From contig OX246738.1 of the NCBI GenBank assembly GCA_945910005.1, positions 21,168,186 through 21,232,185 of the forward strand: a stretch of 64,000 bases of DNA. Reading direction: 5' to 3'. The notes under the pieces were generated by a model that had not been told where the DNA came from, searched no databases, and saw only the letters and a program-made list of their open reading frames with translations. Position 1 is the first letter of the stretch. Every line of letters begins with the position of its first letter. The translations under genes and the position numbers were made by a program. This stretch comes from Isoperla grammatica. Its lineage: Eukaryota > Arthropoda > Insecta > Plecoptera > Perlodidae. Positions 53,901 through 62,340 of this stretch are shown here, in pieces.

Positions 53901-56900
53901 TCTCTCACACCAAGAAGTAAGATAGTGTCAGGGGAGTCAGGACCGCCCACAATTAGTTACTAACTTAAAAAGTGCGAATCACTAACGTTTTCCCCGATTA
54001 TCTAGTACAATTTGGTTGTGTTAAGTATTTTGACGGAAACCTGCTTGCACGTTTTCTTGTGCGTTACCGTCAAAAAACTTACCGCAACCAAATTGTACTA
54101 GATAATCGGGAAAAACGTCAGTGATTCACGCTTGTTAAGTTGGAAACTTTATGTGGGCGGTCCTGATTCTATCTTACTTCTTGCTGTGAGAGACCTATAC
54201 CTCTTCTAAACAACTTGCTACCTTCGTCCTCCGAGTATAACATTCACTTGTTACAATTTCAACAACGCATTGTGCCGTGACACAACACTGAGGTTGGAAT
54301 TCATAGTCGGCCCCTACACCTAGGGGCACCCATTGTTGCTATGGATTTGTTTTTTTTATGGGAAATAACATGCAAAAAACTGTTACCTTGGTAACAATGG
54401 GCGCCCCTAGGTGTAGGGGCCGACTATGAATTCCAACCTGAGTACTGAGTATAGTAGTCTCGATGGCGTCTGAGAAAGCCAACCTCATTACAGATTACTG
54501 ACATATTATTTGATTTCTCGTCGCGTCACTAGCTCTGTTTGGTGATCTGAATCAGTGTGTATAACTTCATTTCTATAATATTACATGTGTTGCGACGCCT
54601 CAGCAATGTTTCCACGTCCAATAATGTCGCAATTTACATGCAATATAACATTTACGATAGTAATACTCTCTTTAATACTCCACCGAAGACAAGTGTAAAC
54701 TATAAACTATTGTATATTCCCTCGAACTTCGTATACTCTGACACGATAATCATCCTGGAATGTAATACGCAGGCCAAACATTATCTGAAAGTTAACCCCT
54801 TTGAAACAAATAAAATTAAATTAAATATGTCTAATAGTCCAATAGAAAACTAAAACAAAATCAGTAACACCAAAACTAAAACAAAAACCCCACACACAGT
54901 ATGGTTTGTCCTATAGTGAGTGATATTTGCATGTGAATGGTGGCGTGTCGAGGATAACTAGGTGTACATATATTACGTATGCCACAGTTGAGTTGAGCCC
55001 CCACTGGGTAGCATGGTTGGCATTCCCGCGTGGTACATTGATAAGGACCTCAGGCGAGAGAAACTTTTTTATATCGATCAATTAAATGGATTTTGCGCAT
55101 TATAGCGCGTAGTTGAAAGAAAAAGCGAAGGAATATGTTAAAAGACAACACCAACTGTTGTGTGACTATTATTATGTAGGTTACAAATAACATAAAATAA
55201 TAATACAGTATCTATATAACTAGGTAATTGATTTTTTCTGTTGAAGTTTACACAACGCAGAAGTAGTTTAGTTTAGAAGTAGTGTAGCTCGATTTATTCT
55301 CTATTTGCATCAGGACCGAGGTCCCACTAGTAAAAGTGTAATGTATAGTGAGTGATGAATGTCAATTGACGATGAAGAAGGGAGGAGGGGAAACCTGATA
55401 TAACAGAACTTCAAGTTATAATTCTGAATATTATGCGCATAGTGTCCAAATAAGTTTGAACTGAAGCACTTTGTGTAAGATTGTTTGGTATATTTTATTT
55501 TGTATAAAGCAACTCCTGTGTATACTTCAAAAGCAAAATTGCCTCCTTAAGTATTCACTCTTCCAAAGATCATTGAAATGCACACATTGTACATTCAAAT
55601 GTTTGATATTGTATGCTATGATATTATACCAAACTATGAAAAATATGCATTATCATGTAAATGATGCTTAATCCCTCATATCTTAAACATCGGCCTAGAA
55701 CAATTTGCAATTCTTTCATTTTATGTGGCTACAGTCTACATCGTAATTGTAATAATTAAATATGCTGTGTTAAACTGTATGAATTAACATAATAAGCTAT
55801 ATGACCATATTTTGAACTGGCGTGGAAATCTCGTTAAAAATCATTAACATAAATTAGTAACACTTATGCCATTAGTGTTGGAGGCTATTCGTGGTATTGG
55901 GACGCGTGCAGAAGGTGCATTACCGTCTGAAAATCTCCAGACTTACCCCTTTATCCGTGAATTGGGGGTAGGGGGGGGGGGGGGGGAGCTGGGTAACTTT
56001 ACGTGTTATCGGTACCAAAATGCACTTCTACTTAAACCACTGATACACCACTTCCCAATATATTTCATTTATTTGGGAAGAAGAAGTATTAAGATGCTGC
56101 AAGATGCTATACTTTCTTCCAAATGCATTCCTTCTGGTCCTTTGAACACACTCATACAGCGAATTAGTTTACATTTCTCCCAAACTCACTATTTTCCTTA
56201 TAACTGTGATGGAGTGTATCATGACACATGTCCTTGTAATGTCCAGCCGCTGACAGGAACGCAGTATCCATACGCATACGGCCAGCAGATGGGCTATTGG
56301 TACCCGCAGAGCTACTCCAGCACAGCCGCGACGGCTCAGATGCAAGGCCATTTCTTGCAGGGAATGCAAGGCTACACCTTATAACTGTGTTGGAGTGTAT
56401 CATGACACATGTCCTTGTAATGTCCAGCCGCTGACAGGAACGCAGTATCCATACGCATACGGCCAGCAGATGGGCTATTGGTACCCGCAGAGCTACTCCA
56501 GCACAGATGCAAGGCCAGTTCTTGCAGGGAATGCAAGGCTACACCTTATAACTGTGTTGGAGTGTATCATAACACATGTCCTTGTAATGTGCAGCCGCTG
56601 ACAGGAACGCAGTATCCATACGCATACGGCCAGCAGATGGGCTATTGGTACCCGCAGAGCTACTCCAGCACAGATGCAAGGCCAGTTCTTGCAGGGAATG
56701 CAAGGCTACACCTTATAACTGTGTTGGAGTGTATCATGACACATGTCCTTGTAATGTGCAGCCGCTGACAGGAACGCAGTATCCATATGCATACGGCCAG
56801 CAGATGGGCTATTGGTACCCGCAGAGCTACCCCAGCACAGCCGCGACGGCTCAGATGCAAGGCCAGTTCTTGCAGGGAATGCAAGGCTACACCTTATAAC

Positions 56901-58495
56901 TGTGATGGAGTGTATCATAACACATGTCCTTGTAATGTGCAGCCGCTGACAGGAACGCAGTATCCATACGCATACGGCCAGCAGATGGGCTATTGGTACC
57001 CGCAGAGCTACCCCAGCACAGCCGCGACGGCCGCAGCAGCTCAAATGCAAGGCCAGTTCTTGCAGGGAATGCAAGGCTACACCTATGGCCAGTATGGATT
57101 CAATCAAGGATACATGGGGTAAGTTGTTCTCTTCTAATACTTATCTGGATTACTTAAGGCACTAGAATAGTGTGAGTCCACTGTCCGCGCGTAACGTGCG
57201 TTATTATATGTGATGTGTGTGCTGTACTGTAGTGTACTTTTGATATAAAGAAAATGCAAGTTGTGGTCTTTAATAAGATTGTAATTATTACGATTGTAGT
57301 TATGAAAATGTATTCATTGCGAATGCTTTAAATTACTTTCAAAAAAGACAACCGTTAGGATCGTTTTCAATATTGACTAGCGTTCTCAAGATATGACTAA
57401 ATCACCTTCATTTTGCGCTTTTTCGATAGTGAGACTACCCTTCCTCGTTAATTACGCAGATAAGAATCAGATGAAAAGCAAGTTAATATGAACGCTTTGC
57501 TTTACACGATATAGTACAAATGAGCTAAACGATATCCTTTTGGCTAGATAAAAATCCGAATGATGTCTAGGAATGACATGACATTCATGTATCGATCTGT
57601 GAAGGTTGATCGTGCTTATTTAAGGTGAATCTACCCCCGTTTTTTTTTTTTTTTTTTTTTTTCAATGTGCATAAATAACACATATGGAGTTAGTATATTA
57701 AATACGCTCATTTGAGAAGATCAAAACTTATTTTCAAGCCCATTTTGGAGGAACCGTATGGTATTTACAACGGGTTTTATGACGAATACGGCTAACAACT
57801 ACGTTTAAACCACATACGCGTTTGGTATGCGATTTTTTGTTTACACCTTACCCTCACTATTGGCTATGTGGGTTAAGTATTTTGAAATGAGTGTTTTCAA
57901 TTTTTGTTTTACTATGATTTATTTTGCTCACCGGTACAAATGCAATTTCCGTACCGGAGAACAAAATAAATCGTAGAAAACCAAATATTGAAAACCCTTA
58001 TTTCAAAACACTAAATCCACATAGCCAATAGTGAGGGTAAGGTGTAAACAAAAAATCACGTACCAAACGCGTATATGGTTTAAACGTAGTTGTTAGCCGT
58101 ATTTTTCATAAAACCTGTTGTAAATACCATACGGCTCCTCCAAAATTGGCTTGAAAACTAGTTTTGATATTCTCAAATGAGCGTATTTCATATACTAACC
58201 CATATGTTGTCTTTATGCATCTTTAAAAAAATAAAATAAATTGGGGGTAGATTCACCTTAACGCTGTGTATGACTACTATAACACAACTCTTCCCTTAGC
58301 ACTGACCTCCAGGTTCTGTTTGTCTATGCCCACTTTCTTTAGTAAATACTTGTATTGAGATAAAATATACGTCATCGTGAAACCCAAATTATTACTAAAT
58401 AGATGGATGAATAAATGGTTTGGTCAAGTACATGTTTTTAACGTGCTATAGTGACTATTCCACTTGTGGGGCGTATGCCCTGTTGTGAATAAAGA

Positions 58496-58526
<31 letters not shown>

Positions 58527-59126
58527 CATACATACATACATACATACATACATACATACATACATACATACATACATACATACATACATACATACATACA
58601 TACATACATACATACATACATACATACATACATACATACATACATACATACATACATACATACATACATACATACATACATACATACATACATACATACA
58701 TACATACATACATACATACATACATACATACATACATACATACATACATACATACATACATACATACATACATACATACATACATACATACATACATACA
58801 TACATACATACATACATACATACATACATACATACATACATACATACATACATACATACATACATACATACATACATACATACATACATACATACATACA
58901 TACATACATACATACATACATACATACATACATACATACATACATACATACATACATACATACATACATACATACATACATACATACATACATACATACA
59001 TACATACATCCATATACATACATACATACATACATACATACATACATACATACATACATACATACATACATACATACATACATACATACATACATACATA
59101 CATACATACATACATACATACATACA

Positions 59127-59158
<32 letters not shown>

Positions 59159-59252
59159 CATACATACATACATACATACATACATACATACATACATACA
59201 TACATACATACATACATACATACATACATACATACATACATACATACATACA

Positions 59253-59284
<32 letters not shown>

Positions 59285-62200
59285 CATACATACATACATA
59301 CATACATACATACACTGTTGAGTAGATGAACACTTCCATGATGTCCTGCGCTGTAAACACATCAACCAACTTCGATAGTTTATTTGTATTTTTATATCTA
59401 GTTCACCGCCACTATTATTCACGCTATGTGCAGCTATTTATTTAAACAGAGAAAAATATCAAGTTTCCTTATTAACTTCACAGGCACAAACATGTAAGAA
59501 GATCTTTATATGTTGACATCTCTCTTGTTTCTGAGTGGGAGGTGGGATTGGAGTGTGAGATTAACTGTATGTACTGTTTAATGTTCGATAAAGACAGAAG
59601 CATTGATAATTTTAGTTCATGCAATTTCCACAACTTGCTTCTAAAGTAATATTATTTGCTGAGCATACTCGTAAAACAACTTCGAAACGCTTGCATACAG
59701 AAAGAATTGTAAAGCAAGCTCCAGTTCACTTCCCTACTCATTATTGATGATGTTTTCTGATCTCACAGAAGGGCTAGCAGCAGGTGCTTTTTCCCCTCCC
59801 CCTCCATTCTCTTTGTGGGTGACACAGTAATCTTTGGTGATACCTTCTTTGGAGTATTTTGTTCCCCTTCTCAGTCATTCAACAAACATAAACCAAACTT
59901 TTCTTGACGTATGCTTTCTTTGGTCTTACAGCAATAATTCTCGCTGTCAGTGGTTTATTTCAATTATAATATTATATTATTATGCCTTCGCTATTCCTGT
60001 CACAAAAATACACTTCCCTTGAGGTTTGTGTGTTGTAGACTGGATGCAGATATTTGCGTAATGGCCATCTTTACTGCGCATACGCAGACCAATGATTTTC
60101 ATGGTATTACGTCTTAGGCTTTAGGAGACGAGGAGTAGGTGTCAATGTTTTGCTACCTCCCTCATCTGTAATGTCTATGTGGTGTTTCTTTCCTTCCACC
60201 TTTCTCATGCATTCTCTAACATACTTTATGTGTGTGGTTGCTCTCACAGCAGGATGGGCATGCAATTGCCTGCCACCTGGCAAGGTATGCCCGCGCAGCC
60301 TCAGATACCGGCTGCTGCGCAGCAAATGGCGGCGGCAGCGCAGGGCGCAGCCATGCAACAGCCAGCGGGCATGATGGCCTACCCTATGCAACAATTCCAG
60401 GTAGAAATGTAAACAAGCAGCAAAATGTAAATAGTTGTTCAATTGGGCGTCTTTGGTTCCGTTCAACCTAGGAAGTTTGCCATACACGCACCCTATGGGT
60501 GCTGGAGAGTACTTTCTACATTTATAGCAAGATCACTTTAAAACTATGTCTTAATGATTAGTTGATATTTGGGCTTAACAATCAATCACGAAGACATAGT
60601 TTTATAAGTAATCTTGCTATAAATGTAGAAATTACTTCGTGTCAGACGATTTATGGTATTTGAAATAGAAGTTCAGCTACTAAATAGCACCTACCGCTAG
60701 AAATATCTTCATAAAAATATAACAGTTGGTTGACAGCCAAGTCAAGATATTGACGTAGGCCTGACACATGACAATGTCGTGGTAGACTACACTTATTGAC
60801 GTAGGCCTGACACATGACAATGTCGTGGTAGACTACACTTATTGACGTAGGCCTGACACATGACAATGTCGTGGTAGACTACACTTATTGACGTAGGCCT
60901 GACACATGACAATGTCGTGGTAGACTACACTTATTCCAAGAGTATTCAATTAGAGTTACATTTTTTCAATGTATGGTATTAACATATAAAACAAAATTAT
61001 GTCCGCAAAAGGTGTGCATTCATACTTTACAAAGTGTAAATATACATTAAATAGCGATACAAAATGTTCATCTATGTTAAAGTTACACGCCAAAAACAAC
61101 TTCAGTTGTTGAACAACTATTTACATTACCCGTATGTGTGTATTTTTGACGGTTTTTTCATTTCATTTTCTCGTTGCATCCGTAGAAGGATTGTGGTTAC
61201 TCGTTTTCTTCAACTATGTTGCTTTGAGCATTCACTAGTTAGAAGCATGTTTCAATGACAATTCGTTTGCTAGTTTTATACAGTAGATTGCCCTTCTGAA
61301 CTTGAATACATTTTATTTTTTCTACTTCTCAGATTCTGTACCTTTTTCATTTCCACCCTGCCAATCTATTATGATATCACTTGGTTATAAACCCGGCCGG
61401 GTTCTACTTGGTTTAGACCCCAGAGTCGTATCATAATAGTCATACTAAAACATATGGTTTAATTATTGTACCTATAGCAATACATCCATAAAATACCGTA
61501 TAACGATTGATTGATCAATATTATTCTAATGATGCTTTGATTTCTGCGTACATACTGTTTCCTCGTGGAGATACTCTAAGTAATCTGCAGATGTCACATT
61601 GAAATGTTATCCATTATCCACAGCTTGGAGGGTTTCCAGGTAGGAGTTTTATTTAGAAGGTCCGGGCAAACACTTTAATTGATTTAATAGAATTAAATCA
61701 TAGCTCTTCTTTCTCTTGGTCTTACACATGACCAGCGATACTTGTTTAGAGGATGACTGGAGCATCCGATATTGAGCATCGACATGCGTAATAGGTAAGG
61801 CTAAACGATGTCACAACACAATGCGTAGTCAGGAACAGAACTGAGACAAGCACGAACCAGTTAACCAATCTATTCTTATATATTTTTGTGTGCATATAGA
61901 AATACTAGTGCATGATATATTCATTCAACGTAGTAGGAGATTGCATTCAGTTTGGTTTGTTGGGAAATCACTTTCCTTTGAAGCATGCACAGTTGTTTCT
62001 TCTTCAAAATACGAATCAGGGAGTTAATTCACTCATTATTAAATGACCCTTCCGCAAAACATAAAAGAAAAAATGATTTATACTTCAAATAAGTCAAGTA
62101 ACAAATATTGAAAATTGCGGTAGATTTTGGCGATACACTAATTAATTTTGAATTTTGTTTTGAATTAGTGTATTAAATGCATTTCTTAAATAATATACTG

Positions 62201-62340
62201 TAAAGTAAAACATGCACAGAAAACCAAACTATAAGTTGTTTTTTTAAACGTTTTTGAACTCTTTAGTTGTTGTAATGAATTGGGTTGGCAAATTGAGCTA
62301 AACTAAACGAGGCTGTCTCTTTCTTTCACAGGCTCAGTGA
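36108..62340 (+). CDS. TIA1: TIA1/TIAR-type RNA-binding protein, 3' half (spliced: 36108-36288, 49005-49134, 56943-57118, 60250-60400, 62332-62340)
   Basis: The joined exons encode about 214 residues: the third RRM and the low-complexity C-terminal tail of a TIA1/TIAR protein. Known for the family: three RRMs bind U-rich RNA, nuclear protein promotes use of weak 5' splice sites, cytoplasmic protein nucleates stress granules and represses translation, and the Q-rich tail is prion-like. Seen here: the RRM3 lead-in [18 protein letters not shown] contains RNP2, RNP1 is KGYAFVRF, and SWGKESGD closes the domain. The tail is rich in Q, G, Y, A and M and ends in AQ-stop. Intron phases agree at every junction (phase 2, 0, 2, 0). 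All introns are GT-AG. RRM1 and RRM2 are not in the window, so the gene is partial at its 5' end. Whether it is closer to vertebrate TIA1 or TIAL1 cannot be judged; an invertebrate single ortholog is likely. Certain for family, good for the exon chain. Confidence 0.93.
36561..36848. mobile_element. Degenerate palindromic element (arms 36561-36616 and 36794-36848)
   Basis: GCCTGTCCGCTCATAGTAGA-AACGAAACGTTTAGAGCT on the left is mirrored by AGCTCTAAACGTTTCATTTC-TACTATGAGCGGACAGGC on the right (one mismatch in 38). Weaker pairing extends outward to GACTGTGCAT near 36490 and 36935. Looks like an aged MITE just inside the RRM3 intron. Confidence 0.75.
36966..37525. repeat. 25-bp perfect inverted pair (36966-36990 / 37501-37525)
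   Basis: GGTCAACTTGATCTCCGCCT-AGCGG at 36966-36990 is exactly complementary to 37501-37525. The motif is followed by ACCTTGA on one side and ACCTTGACAG on the other. A diverged relative (GGTCAAAGTCTAATTGATCT...CCTAGTGGACCTTG) is near 10093-10128, so this is probably the end of a dispersed element. Confidence 0.7.
41866..41908. repeat. (ACGC)n microsatellite
   Basis: About eight GCAC/ACGC tetranucleotides in an A/C-rich stretch that runs on to 42060 and precedes the longer hexanucleotide tract. Confidence 0.9.
42222..42588. repeat. (CACACG)n hexanucleotide tract, ~360 bp
   Basis: Nearly perfect repetition of ACGCAC with one early GTACAC variant, bordered by CA-rich DNA. It produces long spurious ORFs in five frames (TH, RT, CA, VR and CV dipeptide repeats). 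Alternating purine-pyrimidine sequence of this type can adopt Z-DNA. Confidence 0.97.
46264..49055 (+). repeat. 30-copy tandem array of the RRM3 exon's 3' splice site and exon start (unit ~95 bp)
   Basis: Unit = intron tail of ~44 nt (AAGATGGCGTCTATC ... CTTGTTTCTAG) plus the first 49-51 nt of the TIAR exon. Exon-like starts are at 46264, 46359, 46452, 46545, 46640, 46733, 46826, 46921, then every 95 nt to 47966, then 48059, 48154, 48247, 48342, 48435, 48529, 48623, 48718, 48813, 48912 and 49005. Spacing is 95 nt, or 93 where CAACAC is shortened to CAAC, with single 94s and one 99 (a 4-nt insertion GTAC). Every copy keeps a TAG acceptor with a pyrimidine tract; copy 15 (47586) has G as first exon base. 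Only copy 30 runs into the full exon with a donor. Copies are nearly identical, implying recent expansion or homogenisation. The long apparent ORFs across the array are by-products of a unit with few stops. Confidence 0.96.
49005..49134 (+). CDS. TIA1: TIAR exon: second half of RRM3
   Basis: The 130-bp exon starts after CTTGTTTCTAG. Its first base completes the Arg codon (AG|A). It then encodes 43 residues, [20 protein letters not shown] and onward through [11 protein letters not shown], ending in phase 0 at GCAG|GTGAGT. This is the end of RNP1, helix 2 and the last strand of RRM3; the WGKES motif just after the domain is a TIA1/TIAR hallmark. The exon is the last and only complete member of a 30-copy tandem array that repeats its acceptor and first ~51 nt. 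The acceptors at 48912 (-93) and 48813 (-192) are also in frame with it. A second donor, AACAG|GTGAAT, lies 12 nt downstream and would add VSEQ. Confidence 0.95.
53899..54195. mobile_element. ~297-bp palindromic MITE-like element in TIAR intron
   Basis: The left arm GGTCTCTCACACCAAGAAGT-AAGATAGT is mirrored by ACTATCTT-like sequence and ACTTCTTGCTGTGAGAGACC on the right. CGATTATCTAGTACAATTTGGTTG near the centre pairs with CAACCAAATTGTACTAGATA-ATCG. Arms cover about 120-130 bp each with some mismatches. No ORF. The target duplication is unclear. Confidence 0.85.
54292..54438. mobile_element. Palindromic MITE, copy 3 (147 bp, TGA duplication), in TIAR intron
   Basis: Same element as at 7659 and 34313, flanked by TGA on both sides. 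It lies only ~100 bp from another palindromic element (53899-54195), inside the intron between the RRM3 and tail exons. Near-identity among the three copies implies recent mobility. Confidence 0.92.
56198..57083 (+). repeat. Five-copy tandem array of the tail exon's 3' splice site and exon start (units 181/167/167/181 bp)
   Basis: Unit = 49-nt intron tail (TTATAACTGTG ... GTAATGT[C/G]CAG) plus the first ~132 nt of the TIAR tail exon, to GGCTACACC. Exon-like starts are at 56247, 56428, 56595, 56762 and 56943. Copies 2 and 3 lack 14 nt around the ACAGCCGCGACGGCT segment, which shifts their frame. In copies 1 and 4 the frame is intact until the junction, which gives ...QGYT-L-stop. Copy 5 continues into the complete exon and the donor at 57119. 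The sequence upstream of copy 1 has an extra pyrimidine run (CACTATTTTCC). The design is the same as that of the array before the RRM3 exon. Confidence 0.95.
56943..57118 (+). CDS. TIA1: TIAR exon: first part of Q/G/Y-rich tail
   Basis: The 176-bp exon begins after GTAATGTGCAG in phase 0 with [20 protein letters not shown]. It continues through an Ala-rich stretch and [12 protein letters not shown], and ends [12 protein letters not shown] with GG of a split Gly codon before GTAAGT. Composition (Tyr, Gln, Gly, Met) matches the prion-like, stress-granule-forming tail of TIA proteins; aromatic Y/W residues spaced by Q/G are the family pattern. It is the last and only complete copy of a five-member array (56198-57083). 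The four upstream copies stop after GYT, where intron sequence supplies TTA TAA. Compared with copies 1 and 4 it has nine extra bases (three Ala codons). A U-rich run follows the donor, the kind of site TIA proteins bind. Confidence 0.92.
57624..58257. mobile_element. 634-bp near-perfect palindrome flanked by TTAA (foldback MITE)
   Basis: The ends GGTGAATCTACCCCC and GGGGGTAGATTCACC are each preceded or followed by TTAA (57620-57623 and 58258-58261). The arms pair almost continuously to a ~13-nt loop between CACCGGTAC and GTACCGGAG near 57945. The left arm includes a T23 run opposite an A-rich stretch. TTAA duplication suggests a piggyBac-type non-autonomous element (inference). A transcript would form a ~300-bp hairpin. 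Confidence 0.9.
58498..59312. repeat. (CATA)n tetranucleotide tract, ~815 bp
   Basis: About 200 CATA units with rare interruptions (CATCCATATACATA near 59009, CATATACATA near 59153 and 59280). It creates ORFs of about 300 codons in four frames (YIHT and MYVC repeats) that are artefacts. Confidence 0.98.
60250..60400 (+). CDS. TIA1: TIAR exon: Q/A/M-rich tail, NAGNAG acceptor
   Basis: The 151-bp exon follows CTCTCACAG. Its first base completes the split Gly codon (GG|C). It then encodes 50 residues: [20 protein letters not shown], a poly-Ala/Gln stretch, and [10 protein letters not shown]. It ends in phase 0 at CCAG|GTAGAA. The acceptor is ACAGCAG, a tandem NAGNAG site: use of the second AG (exon start 60253) would keep frame and drop only the Arg. 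Low-complexity composition continues the prion-like domain. A donor-like CAAG|GTATGC occurs inside the exon at about 60283. Confidence 0.9.
60509..60636. mobile_element. ~128-bp palindromic MITE-like element in last TIAR intron
   Basis: AGTACTTTCTACATTTATAG-CAAGATCACTTTAAAACTATGTCTT at the left is complementary, with a few mismatches, to AAGACATAGTTTTATAAGTA-ATCTTGCTATAAATGTAGAAATTACT at the right, around a ~40-nt loop. No flanking duplication was recognised. Confidence 0.8.
60750..60935. repeat. 46-bp tandem repeat, 4 copies
   Basis: Unit TTGACGTAGGCCTGACACAT-GACAATGTCGTGGTAGACTACACTTA starts at 60750, 60796, 60842 and 60888. The copies are identical by eye, so the expansion is recent or homogenised. 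Confidence 0.97.
62332..62340 (+). CDS. TIA1: TIAR terminal coding exon, last two codons and stop
   Basis: After TCTTTCTTTCACAG the sequence reads GCT CAG TGA in the phase left by the previous exon, giving ...QQFQAQ-stop. Vertebrate TIA1 and TIAR also end in a Gln, which is weak support. The acceptor has a good pyrimidine tract (CTGTCTCTTTCTTTCACAG). The coding part is only nine bases, so the call rests on phase and acceptor quality rather than on protein similarity. A possible 16-nt microexon at 61624-61639 would change this end. Confidence 0.72.
   Translation, partial: AQ

Larger units (their letters stand above)
49135..56942 (+). other. TIAR intron, 7.8 kb
   Basis: It begins GTGAGT, with a U-rich stretch from about 25 nt downstream of the donor (CCAATTTTTACTTACCTATT). 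It contains C-rich tracts (49267-49276, 52721-52741), a ~300-bp palindromic element (53899-54195), one copy of the 147-bp MITE (54292-54438), a G16 run (55971-55986) and the second acceptor array near its end. No other exon is recognised. Confidence 0.85.
57119..60249 (+). other. TIAR intron, 3.1 kb
   Basis: It begins GTAAGTTGTTCTCTTCTAAT, a strong donor followed by a U-rich run. It ends in CTCTCACAG(CAG). Most of the intron is two structures: a 634-bp TTAA-flanked palindrome (57624-58257) and an ~815-bp (CATA)n tract (58498-59312). No coding sequence is seen. Confidence 0.88.
60401..62331 (+). other. TIAR last intron, 1.9 kb
   Basis: It runs from GTAGAA to CTTTCTTTCACAG. It contains a ~128-bp palindromic element (60509-60636), a four-copy 46-bp tandem repeat (60750-60935) and a possible 16-nt microexon (61624-61639). 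Otherwise it is AT-rich with no recognised feature. Confidence 0.75.

Noticed and set aside
55866..56384. 172-codon ORF running into the first copy of the tail-exon array
   Set aside because: Its first two-thirds pass through a G16 run and intron sequence with no family match; only the part after 56246 is exon-derived.
58438..59422. ORFs of about 300 codons reading YIHT or MYVC repeats
   Set aside because: They are translations of the (CATA)n tract on both strands; no non-repeat coding sequence is attached.
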